NCBI GenBank assembly: GCA_001600415.1 | Contig: BCJX01000006.1 | Span: 48,828 to 112,827 of the forward strand | Direction: 5' to 3' | Source: Pascua guehoae | Taxonomy: Eukaryota; Basidiomycota; Tremellomycetes; Trichosporonales; Trichosporonaceae | Length of the DNA: 64,000 nt | The notes under the pieces: model-generated | Told to the model about the DNA's origin: nothing | What the model saw: only the letters and a program-made list of their open reading frames with translations | The model's database searches: none | Shown here: piece by piece, positions 44,201 through 54,392 of the stretch | Position numbering within the stretch: position 1 is the stretch's first letter | Layout of the letters: each line of letters begins with the position of its first letter | Program-made: the position numbers and the translations under genes

Positions 44201-46042
44201 TTCGGTGAAGGTAAAAGTCGTCCCGTCCCCACCGATCTGGATCAACTTCTCCCCTTCGATCCTGCTACGATAGCGAGCTAAAGCCTCTTCTCCCCGTCGC
44301 GCCTGGTTACGAAGACTTTGGACCGCTTCGCCCTTCCCCATCCTCAGCTGCACCATCTCATTCTCCGGGGAGAAATACTCCAAGAGCGCTTTCTCTACCT
44401 GCTTCCAGCGAGGGAGGCTCTTCCCATCCCATCCCTCGCTCCTCCACCTACTGTCATTCGCCACTTTCACTTCCTGCATGAGCGAGTGCGAAAAGCTGCT
44501 AAAGTAGCAGCGGTCCACCACCTTGGCCGTGTACTCTTCTGACCTCCGGTACTGCTCGATCAGGAGGGCAAACTCCTCCGTGTACCGCACAACATCTCCC
44601 CGCTCCATTACTCCCTTTGCCAACCGCTGCGCAGTGAGCTCTTCTAAGTCCTTCGCTGTCGACGGCGCCCTCATAGGGTCATAGTATCTCTCTTGTAGCT
44701 CCTCCTGGAATGCCTCCCAACTTCGGACATTCATGGCCTTCATGACCACAGCGAACTGTCGCCTCTTCTCGATGAGCACATATTTGGGGTAGAGACTCAT
44801 CCTCTCCCCTCCCGTCAGGCCGGCTGCATCCGCGGCATCATTGAACCACTCCAAGTGGTCAACCAGAGTGGCGCCATTGAGGTCCCAGACCCTCGCCTTG
44901 TGCCCGCCGAGAGTAGGCATCGAGCGGTATGTCACCTTCTTACTAACCACTTCTTTGCTATCCTCGCTCCGAGTCTTGTCGTCATACTCTCAGGCTGACT
45001 TTTGTGCATATTTGTCATGCTCCTCATGGCGCGGCTGTCGGAGGGCCCACCCAGTCCTCCGACCCTGGCCAGAGTCTCGCTCTTCTACTGCTAGTGCAGT
45101 ATGCGCGGTATAACGCCTAGTCTCTTCCTTTCTCGTCCGAAACCCGACTCGCGGGGTACCGTCAGACTCCTGATCGGTCGGGGCACGAGATCCATAACTT
45201 CCGTCCCTACAGCTTATGGCAGGGGGCAGGCTCCGATACACGGTCCACCGGGCGGCAGCTGTGCCAGCCTCGGCGTGATCGAGCTCCGACGCTAACGTCC
45301 TCGGCTCACGGTCTTCAACAACGGCCACCCCATTGCCAAAGCGGGTGGTAGGGGCCCCGGGAGACACCACAGGAACGTGGGACCGGTCTCCAGCAGAGGG
45401 GTTATCCTCTTCTCTGCCAACGGCTGCGCCAGTGACTAGCACTGCAGCTTGCGCGCCGAGACCCAAGGGCGTACGCTCCTTTGGGTCCTCAAGAGGGGCC
45501 AGGCCATCTCTCTTGGTAGCGGGGTCCTTTGGCATCGAACCGCCGCAGCTCACGTTGCCGTGAGCCCCTCCAGCTTGCTCCGGGCTAGCATTCCTCTCTT
45601 GCTCGTCCTCTCCTCTACCCCTCCGCTCACCACTCACCTCTCTCGCCCCCGTTCCGATGTCCAAGTGCGGCGGCGGGGCCCTGTTCGCGAATCCAGGCGG
45701 CGGTACACTGCCAACCATCGGTTCCGTTGCTGGGTTCATTGACATCCTTGGCTCGTGTTGTGCTAGGTCGGTGTCCTTGCTGTCCTTGGGCAAGGATCGA
45801 GTCGCGAATCCTCTGAGGGCGGTTTCGAGAGTGGCCGGCCGTAATTTCTTCGCTGGTCGCAAAGCAGTTCTCGGTGGTGGGGTCGGAGCAAGCGGTTGCT
45901 CCTGGTAGTGCTTGAGCGGATCGAGGGGTGTCAGAGACCTGGTGAGTAGAGTAATAATCTCCTTTTCTGACTCAAAAGGACGGCCCGCCGTTCTCCTTGC
46001 ATCGTGGTGATGGACCATGGGCCCAGGTTTTTCGCGTGCCAC
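41279..46042 (-). pseudogene. Element E gag-protease polyprotein
   Basis: One frame from ATG 46042 to TGA 41279 (about 1,590 codons), broken only by a TGA at 44990 that fits CGA. The N-terminal 350 residues are low-complexity. The capsid-like region follows 44950, and a CCHC zinc knuckle CFWCGNLGHFVGEC lies near 43530-43572. The protease region contains CHAMVDDGAMLNMIP (about 42265-42295): the usual D-T/S-G is D-D-G here, which may reduce activity or be a family trait. Gag and protease share one frame, unlike the other elements, and the shift is placed before RT instead. Several N bases lie at 41460-41590. Confidence 0.8.
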
Positions 46043-46695
46043 GCCTTGTGGCTTGGGGCCCGTGAAAGTGAAGTCGAGTGGGGGAGGGGTCCATGGCCCC
46101 TCCCAGTCAAACTCACAGACCGCCCGGGTTTGGGGGATGGGATGGGGAAGGGGGGAAACCTGTCATGGGTCGGCTCCAGGGACCGCGCGCCGAGACCCGT
46201 TCCCCGGCCCGCGCGTTGGGACTTTTCAATCCCTTCCTCGCTTGAGTCCCTGACCCTATCCCGACAAGCCCGAAACCAGACGGTCCCAGACCAAGCTGCC
46301 CGACTGCCTCTCACTCCCTCCTCTACCCTCCGTTCGTCGAACTGGAGATGCGCCTCAATTCCCAATTGCAAGGGTAAGGCCAAAGGCAGCACCGATGAGG
46401 TGCTCGTTCTGCCCTGTGCGCGCGACCCGCCTGGGCTCCGACGCCGCCCTTGGTTCTTGGTCCTAACACCGCAGCCCAGCGCCGGCCTCCCGCATCGACG
46501 GGCGACTCTCGCCCCTGGTGGCCCGACACTTTCAGCTCCACTTGTTGGGCCTGGCCGACTCGCGGTATTGGCGACTGCAGACTTGCAGGGGATGCAGTTG
46601 TCGCGCCCCTGCAGGCCTGCATGGGACGCAGTTGTCTGGGCCGCTGCCCCGTCTTGCCGCCCTCGCTCTGGGGCTTTCCCGGCCCCGCTCCTTTC
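46043..46695 (-). other. E leader, part 1
   Basis: Untranslated leader upstream of the gag ATG on the minus strand, cut by the solo B LTR. A 256-codon frame (45931-46701) crosses it but is not in the gag frame and ends at the LTR junction, so I do not call it a gene. Confidence 0.5.
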
Positions 46696-47176
46696 TGTCA
46701 CGAGCCGAGGGGGACGCGGAAGGACAGAAGGACGGAGCGGAGACGGAGGTGGCGCCGCGGAGGTGTCGGAGGGAGCAAGTGCCGAGGCAACTGGTTGTCG
46801 AGACTAGACTTGTAGTTGCATGGCTTGGAGATACAAACTACGGATGGCGCTGAACTAAGTACCCTAGCGAGCGTACGAGCAGGAGCTGCGCGGGGGATAC
46901 GGAGTTAGGCCTGGTCTACAAGCGTGGCGCTCTGGGTCGGCGGTAGAGCCTCTAGTAGTAGCGCCGACATGCACGGGCGACAGTACGGCGTGTGTGCTTC
47001 GCGAGGCATCGTGAAGCGTGTATTGTGTGCTGTTAAGGCGACGTGCATGATTTCTTGTCGCTTGTTGTCTCGAGTGGCGAACCGAACCGTGCGGGTGGCG
47101 ATCGTGACGTCACGTGATTGTCGGTCACGTGATTTCAACACCGCGTAGAAACGACTAAGTCGTCCAGATCGTGACA
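46696..47176 (-). mobile_element. Solo LTR of B family, shortened
   Basis: 481 bp with TGTCACGAG and TCGTGACA ends and TSD CTTTC (46691-46695 and 47177-47181). Compared with other B LTRs it lacks about 140 bp near its start. It sits in the E leader and is thus the youngest visible event of the nest. Confidence 0.9.
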
Positions 47177-47181
47177 CTTTC

Positions 47182-47925
47182 CAGCCGCCACCGGCGGGAA
47201 GTGGTTACCCTCCCTTGTGTGCCACCATGCGGTCGCCATTTGGCAACCGCAGGCCTACACGGGACGCAGCTGTCGCGGTCCTCGACCTTCGCCCCATCCC
47301 GGGGTGGCAGGGCCTCGCCGGTCCCGAGTCTCGCCCCCTGAACCCTGGGTGGTACAGCTCGTACCTGCCAATGCTCTTGTGCGCGCCCCTCGGCCTCGCG
47401 CGCCCCAGAGCGGATCGCGATCAGGCGAGCGCACTTGTCCTTGTGCCCATCGCGGAGTCTTGCGCCTCTGCTCGCCCGGTCCGCAGGCTTTGAGGTCCTC
47501 CCGATCGTATTCACTCTCCGCTGGGTGCGTGGCTGCCTCGTCGTCCCAGCCGCAGCTCGGGTGCTCGAGCTGAACTCGGCGGTGTCCACCCGGTCCACCT
47601 TCCCGGCACTGACAGGTGGTCGAAGGTCGGGAACGGACGAACACTGCGTCTCGCGGCGGCCCTGTGTCGGCCTTCTGAGTCTCGCCCCTTCTCGAGGGGC
47701 AGCACCACGCTTGCCCTCAAGTGTCAGTTTTGTAAAGAGGGCAGCGCCGCGCTTGCCCTCAAGTCTCGGTTTTGTAGAGAGGGCAGCGCCGCGCTCGCCC
47801 TGGAGTCACGGTCTCGTCCCTATGATGCATGGCCGCGCCGCACAGATCCTCATGATTCATCACCCGCTTTCCCAGTGGGCGCGACTTTTCGCTTCGAGAG
47901 CAAGCCCCATAATGGGCTCCAAATT
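47182..47925 (-). other. E leader, part 2, with primer site and 42-bp repeat
   Basis: On the minus strand the LTR is followed by AATTTGGAGCCCATTATGGG. The TGGAGCCC... stretch begins with TGG close to the LTR end, as a tRNA primer site would; the tRNA would end GGGCTCCA, and I cannot name it. A three-unit 42-bp tandem repeat (47694-47820) lies inside. I find no LTR segment complementary to this site, in contrast to the other families. Confidence 0.55.
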
Positions 47926-48428
47926 TGTGGGAGTTTTGCCTTGCCCACGAGTGTAGGGCCTTGCTCTGTCAGTTACTCACTGTTGCCGCCTTCTGGGCCG
48001 GTCTCACTCTCCATCCTGTTCGAGTCTCTATCTGTCGCTGGCTCGAGTCTCGGCCCGCTGCTGGCTCAAGTCTCGGTCCGCCTCTGGCTCGAGTCTCGGT
48101 CCGCCGCTGGCTCGAGTCTCGGTCCGCCGCTGGCTCGAGTCTCGGCCCGCTGCTGGCTCGAGTCTCGGTCCACTGCTGGCTCGAGTCTCGGCCCGCTGCT
48201 GGCTCGAGTCTCGGTCCACTGCTGGCTCAAGTCTCGGTGTTGTGCGTCTCCGGGCCTCTGTCCGTCTCGGCCTCGTTTCTCGCTCCGTTTCTTGCTCGTG
48301 TCTTGGTGAATGGGTGAGTTCGAGTATCGCTCCGCAACCCAAGCCTCGGTTAGGTCGGCTATCATGTTTGGCACGAGTCTCTGGCAGATACATCATCCAT
48401 TCCCGGTGGGCGAGTTATTCCCACCACA
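47926..48428 (-). mobile_element. 5' LTR of element E
   Basis: 503 bp with the same ends as the 3' LTR. It contains nine units of the 23-bp minisatellite (about 48035-48240); one extra unit explains nearly all of the length difference. Confidence 0.9.
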
Positions 48429-48432
48429 ACGC

Positions 48433-49873
48433 CAAGAAGGTCCCCCGTGTCCAGGATGAGTCATCCGAGTTTGGCAAGGATATGGATTTCCTCGGCCTTG
48501 TCAGCCCCGAGGGCACCATTGTCGAGGGTCTCGAGCCCTTCATGGAATGCGTCTTTGGTGTGCTGTGTGTCGGTGGTACACTCATGGAGAACGACCAAGA
48601 GCTCTGTGACCTCGAGCATCAGGCCGCCCGTGCCATCGCCCTCATCTACCAGCACCTGTACACTTCGGGTCTGAAGAGCCTGCGTGAAGTGGAAATTGAG
48701 GCCGGTGCGCATCTCGAGTTTGCCGATCGTCTGTCCCTGGCACTCGACATCCTTGGTAAGTTTCGTTTTCCTCAGTTACCGGATTTTTCTCTCAGCTTGG
48801 GCTAATTTAATTTCAGAGAAGGAGTGCCCGAATTTCTGCAGGAAGAGCAAAGCCATCCCCTCGGACACCCCTGCCCCGAAGCCCAAGTCGTCCATCGTCG
48901 TCGTCGAGACGGTCGACCAGAGTGCCCTCGCTAGCTGTCGCCATTCGTCATCTGCGAAGGGCAAGATCACCTCGCCGCCGCCCAAGTCAAAGGGCAAGCG
49001 CGTCATTCGTGTCCCAGACTCCGACTCGGAGCCGGAGACTCCCACTAAGAAGTCGCGTAAGGCTGGCCACTCGTCCGACATCTTTGCCATCCCCGACGTG
49101 CCCACCCCACGCAATTCGGCCAAGAAGTCGTCCGCCAAGGCCGGCAGTTCGTCTGCTGTTGCTGGTGGTTCGTCCCGTCGTGCTGCGTCGCCCACTCTGT
49201 CGTCGGTGCTGTCGACCACTACCACTGTGTCGCGCATTCGCGACATCAACGACCTCAACCCCGCGGAGCACAAGTTCCTCGATGACCACCTTGACAAGCT
49301 CAGTCTGACCGGCTTGGATCGTCACGAGGCCGCGAAGAAGATGTTTGTCGGCTTCAACAAGAAGCGTATCGCAGCCGGCGCCAAGTACATCCGCAACGAG
49401 TCACTGTCTAATGTCAAGAACGTTAGCGAGAACGAGTTCAAGGAGCTCCTGGAGGAGGTGCAGCAGATTCGCCGTGGTCGTCCCTTGAAGACTGATGATG
49501 CAGCGGCGTGGCTCGTAAGTCTTTTTTCCTAAGTTAGGTGCTGATACCATTTTCTTAGGACATTTATCATCGCTACGCTCTCGAGGGCATCTCCGTCATC
49601 GACTTCCATGAACCTAGCCCCAAGTGCAAGGCGTCGAACATGCCCATCTGCTTCCGCCGCACGGACAAGCGCTCGCACAAATGTGACCGTTGCGAGGCGA
49701 TGACGTCCGCCCATGGTGTCAGCTGCTTCCCTCACTCGACTCCGCGTGACCGTGTCAAGAACGTGCTCACCCAGTTTTATTCGGCGGCCAAGGCAACCGT
49801 GGGCACGGACACGCTTCGCGCTGAGTACCAGCACATGTTTGACGAGGGCATCACCTCGCTTGCGCAGCTGTGA
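48433..49873 (+). pseudogene. D antisense cargo gene, 3' part
   Basis: Continues exon 2 after E. Introns at 48756-48816 and 49515-49558 (61 and 44 bp, GT-AG) keep the frame to TGA 49871-49873. With the 5' part the product would be about 491 residues. A helical N-terminal domain is followed by a Ser/Pro/Lys-rich middle (about 48840-49220). Near the C-terminus is a Cys cluster C-x7-C-x10-C-x2-C-x9-C (about 49621-49725, KCDRCEAM), which resembles the clusters in E genes a and b minus the first Cys. No stop or frameshift occurs in these exons, so the gene was probably functional until E inserted. Confidence 0.75.
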
Positions 49874-50127
49874 TGTGGCAGGTCCAGGGCGACTTCAGTA
49901 GGGCTGATCAACTAGCGGCTATTATGTAGAAAGCCCGTCTAGTATGTTTATATGAATAACGATCAGCCTGTCCAATTTTCAGATTTGATTTCAGATTATT
50001 CCTAACAACCATGATTTTCCAGTTTCTTAGGATAATTCAGAAATTCACCAAGTTGCCTTTAGGACATGTACGCGGGTCAAAATCCCCGAGTTCATTTCAT
50101 TCAGGCATTTGATACATAGCAGATTAC
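49874..50127. other. Convergent gap between D cargo gene and D pol
   Basis: About 250 bp of A/T-rich sequence between the stop of the plus-strand cargo gene and the stop of the minus-strand pol. It may serve as 3' UTR for both. Confidence 0.5.
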
Positions 50128-51840
50128 TCATACTTTACGGCACTTAACCCGCTTGGGTGGAACATAGTCCTCACCTCCTGGGCGGCTTGGGTACCGTTTC
50201 TTGTATGCGTTCAGGATGTCTTCTGCATGTGTCAGGTGTTCGGGTGGCTCCCTAGTCGTTGCTTCTGCAGTATCTTGGTATCCACTCCATGCCACAAGAT
50301 ATTCAATCTTGGACTTACCGCCTGGCCGTCGTTCACGGCTGTCTATGATGTCTTCGACTTCAAATTCTTGTGCGTCGTCGACCTCTACTGGTGGCGGTGG
50401 TGGCTGTGTTCGGTCAGGAATCTCCACTGGATCGTATGGTAACAGCTTGGAGATATGGAACACGTTGTGGACCTTCATTGTCTTTGGTAGTTCGAGTTTG
50501 TATGTGTCATGTCCGACGACCTTAGTGATCAGATATGGTCCTGCGCATTTGTGGGATAACTTTTTCGAAGGTCGGAGTACTGTGAAGTCTTTGAGGGAAA
50601 GTAATACTTTGTCTCCAACCTTGAGTTGTGGTGCTGGTCGGTGCATCTGGTTGTAATAATGGGCGTAATTTTCGTTGGCGAGTGCAATTTGTGTCGCACA
50701 GTGTCGGTGGATTTGCTGTAGGTCCGTGATAGAGGGCGGAATGGACCTCCAAGGTTTGTCGCGCGTAGGGAATGTCGATGGGTGGAACCCATATAGAGCA
50801 AAGAAAGGACTTACCGTGGTACTCGTCTTGTCCTGGTTATTGTAGGAGAACATCGCAGTACCTAGGTAGTCCGTCCAGTCGTCCTGAAGGTAGTTGATGA
50901 AGCAGCGCAAGTACTGCTCCAGGGTGCCGTTCACCCTTTCGGTTTGTCCATCGGTCTGCGGATGGTAAGCCGTCGAGAGTCTTAGCTCTATTCCAAGTAA
51001 TTTTGCTAAGGCATGCCAAAACCGAGAAACAAACTTAGATCCCCTATCTGAGACTATTGTTTCTGGGATGCTGTGCCGGGCCATAACATGGTATATGAAC
51101 AGACTTGCCATTTCTTCCGCGTTGATAGTGGTATGTGTCGGGATGAAGACTGCAAACTTAGTTAGCCTATCCACGACCACAAGGATTGAGTTGAACCCCT
51201 TTGACTTGGGTAGTTCCTCAATAAAGTCCATGGAGATGTGTTGGAACAGTAATGTCAGTACGGGAAGCGAGTGAAGCTCACCATATGGCCTTCGCCTAAT
51301 GGGTTTCATGCGCAGACAGGTCTCGCACCCTGTGACGTAGTTGTCGATATATGCCGTCATGCCCGGCCAGAAGTAGGTTCGCATGATGAGTTTCTGGGTG
51401 TTTGTCACTCCTGGGTGTCCTGCCAGAACCGAGTCGTGGTTGGCGCGCAAGATGAAGAGTCGTAACTGGTTGTTGTTGGGGATAAGGAGGCGGTCCTCCA
51501 CCAAAATTAATCCTGATTTGGTCCATCGTACAGCATTTGGCTGTCGTCGTCGTGGGTCGGGTCGCATCTTGAGGTATGCGTTCGGGTTGTTGTTTATATG
51601 TGGGGTATCCACGCCCATTTTCTCGAAGTTAGCGCCAAAGGGCACTACTGCGGACATTTCCTCCCAGAGTTGGTTGCAGAGTAGGTCCTGCCGGAGGAGT
51701 TCTTTGAGTTCAGCGTCTGGGATACCTAAACCAGTATGTGTAGCCATCTTGGCCAATTTTACTGATTTACCTGAAAGTTTCTTGTTCTGAGGTAAATTCT
51801 CAGAACGGGTGTCCATCATATCGCATTCAATGAAAGCCTG
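50128..51840 (-). pseudogene. Element D integrase and chromodomain
   Basis: Open for 563 codons after a TGA at 51841 that separates it from RNase H in the same frame. The zinc-binding region (AGHPGVTNTQKL ... CETCLRMK), MDFIEELP, SDRGSKF and TDGQTERVNG give the integrase core. The C-terminal chromodomain is EFEVEDIIDSRER ... EYLVAWSGYQDT. All catalytic residues I can check are present. Confidence 0.88.
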
Positions 51841-53706
51841 TCACAAGGCTGAGTCGTCATTGTCGAGGAATTCTTTCAGCGCCACATCCTCTACCTCAGG
51901 TTGTTCACCCGCGGTGGACAAATGATTGGGTCGCCTTGATAGTACATCTGGCACGACGTTGCTCTTCCCTGGCTTGTAATGAAGTTCATAGTTGATGGCC
52001 TCCATCATTGTCACCCACCGCTGTTGACGCGGCGACAAGACTTGAGACTGGGTGAACTTCAACAAGTTCTGGTGGTCGGTGAAGATCTTGACAGGGTACA
52101 TGCTGCCATGCAGGATGTACCTGTACGTCTTGAGGGCGTAGATGATGGCTAAGAACTCCTTGTCAGATACATGATAGCGCAATTCGGCGCCTTGGAATCG
52201 TCCAGAGTCGTAGATGATAGGATGGAGTTTCCCGTCAAGTGGACTTACTTGGCTAATTACGATCCCGTAGCCTGCGTCGGAGGCATCTGTTTCCAGAATA
52301 ACAGGTAATTCAGGATCGTAGTGCGCCAAGATAGGAGCAGTCAGCAACNGTTCGAGAGCCGCTCGAAACGCCTTACTGTGCTTGTCCGTCCAATCAAACT
52401 TGGCATCCTTTCTAAGAAGTTTAGTCATTGGAGCCACAAGTGAGGAAAAATCCTTTATGAACCTGCGGTAATAACTGAACGCTCCTAGAACTTGACGTAC
52501 TTCGCGAACATTAGTCGGTTCTGGGTACGTCGCGAAACCAGCAATTTTCTCAGGATCGGTCTCTAGTCCCTTTTCTGAGACTATATATCCTAAGAACTTC
52601 ATACTGGTCTTCTCAAACTCACACTTCGGTGCTTTGAGGTATAGTTTCTGTTCCATGATTATCTTGAGAACCTTGATGGTGATGGATCGTAGCGTCTCGA
52701 TGCTGTCGTCGTGGATGAGGATGTCGTCGATGTAGACGATAACACCGTTGCCTAAGAGGTCGCGGAAGATGTCATTCAGGAAATGTTGGAAACTGGCTGG
52801 AGCGTTGCACAAACTGTCGCACAATACTCGTGATTCAAACATACCTAAGGGTGTCCTGAATGCCGTGAGGTACTCTGACCCTTCTTTCATCCTAAGAAGT
52901 TGGTAAGCACCTATCAAGTCTAGTTTGGTGAAATACTTGGATTTCCGCAGCTCACCAAAAACTTGAGAAATTAGCGGCAGCGGGTACACATCCTTCACTG
53001 TCACCGCGTTCAGCTTCCGGTAGTCCACTACTAGCTGGAGTCGTCCATCCTTCTTGGGCACGAAGAACATTGGCGAGCCATACGGGCTCTTGCGGGGGCG
53101 GATCTGTCCACATGCCAGCTCCTTGAGGTACTCCTTGAGTACTTCCATCTCCTTGGTCATGAGGTGGTAGAGTTTTGGTGTACCCAGCTTTCCATCGGGT
53201 ATCAGCTGGATTTCATGGTCATAGAGCCTTTCAGGCGGTAGGTGGTTCATACCTTTGGATTCCTGGAAGACGTCAAGGTAGTCCTGGTATGCCTCTGGGA
53301 CATATTCCTTGAGTAACTCCATTTCCTCGTTACTTAGGGTATCTTTTTCATCGAGATCCATTTCAGCAAAGGTGCCGAATCCCGGGTCCCAGGTATTTTC
53401 ACCCATGTATGCGTCCTCGTCATAGTGTTGAGGATCATCTCGATAGACGTGTCGTAGATGATGTCCATCATCAGGAGTTGCGGGAGGTGTTGACGGGTAG
53501 GGGGTCGTCGTGTCGTCATCCATGATGGTGTCGCCAATGGTCGAGATGTCGGTGGGAGTGTATTCTGGTGAATAGGTCGGGGATCTATCCTTGGTTGGGG
53601 AATTTTCCTCAGAAGACGGGATTGTAACCCATCTTGGGTTAATTACCGGGATATTGTTTGGGTATGACAGCTTTATGCGTGAGTGTGGTTTGTTAGCCTT
53701 GGCTTG
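51841..53706 (-). pseudogene. Element D RT and RNase H
   Basis: In frame with protease, after a TGA at 53707. RT has FVPKKDGRLQLVVDYR and the catalytic YIDD (52723-52734). The conserved MPFGLxNAP box reads LCDSLCNAP, so the PFG part is lost and activity is doubtful. RNase H has LETDASDAGYGIVISQ, a DHQNL block and PDVLSRRPNH. The stop codons at both ends are TGA and fit CGA. Confidence 0.82.
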
Positions 53707-54392
53707 TCACACCTTCTTGGTACGTACNTNNACTGGCACTGTNGGAAACTCAATGCGTCCATGTCCAAAGTCTATNGCTAGCTTGGCCTTCTGCATCCAA
53801 TCCATCCCCAGTACGATGTCAACCTCAGGAATGTAGGTGACGTCAAGGTCTAACTCGAAGTTAGGGTAATCACCGTGGAACTTAGCAAAAGTCTCTATGT
53901 GACCGTCGGTGAAAGTGGTGGTGCCATCAAACATGAACACCGTCTCTGGGACAGCGTNCTTCTTGACCTTGGCTGGGTCGAATGCCTTGGAGGCCGTTGA
54001 GATGTACTGGCCGTCGGCGCCAGTGTCGAGCAAGATACGAACCGGGGTGTCGTTTACGTGGGCTTTGATAATCGATTGGCCTTGGAAGAACGGGGCGTGG
54101 AGAGCCTTGTTTTTGTGGTTTTCATTGTATACCATTGTTGAGTTGGGAATTTCTTGGGGAACCGGGCCGATGTGTGAGGGTAGTTCTGAGCGTAAGCTCC
54201 TTCCATCCCTCTCTACATAGAAGGAGTGCTTACTTTTGAAGGACCGAATGCGCTTCCATTCTGGGAAGGCATTGGTCGCGTGGATGAGGAACGACTCGAC
54301 ATGCTTGAACTCGCGCCTGTCGAAGAAGGCATAAGGGTCGGGTTGGGTCGAGTCGTTGTCTTCATAGGGCAGTCAGCTGAGCCATGCCCTGG
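53707..54392 (-). pseudogene. Element D protease
   Basis: The frame is -1 relative to gag. The retropepsin motif LLDTGADGQYIS is near 54030, and the second box IVLGMDWMQKA near 53790-53820. The region between the broken gag zinc knuckle (54393) and ATG 54135 is the gag-protease junction. Several N bases occur at 53729-53776. Confidence 0.8.

Larger units (their letters stand above)
29080..48428 (-). mobile_element. Giant LTR element E with cargo genes
   Basis: Minus-strand element with LTRs of 479 and 503 bp and a short target duplication (ACGC, or AACGC if one base is shared; 29075-29079 and 48428-48432). Without its own nested solo LTR it is about 18.9 kb, far larger than typical 5-8 kb fungal Ty3 elements. 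It has a polypurine tract gcgtgggggatcc (minus strand, at 29559-29571). It carries gag-protease (46042-41279), RT/RNase H/integrase (41282-38213), one sense ORF and two antisense intron-containing genes. No chromodomain is visible. Confidence 0.88.

Noticed and set aside
45931..46701. 256-codon frame upstream of E gag as an extra gene
   Set aside because: It is out of frame with gag, begins at the junction with the solo LTR, has low complexity and no recognisable domain.
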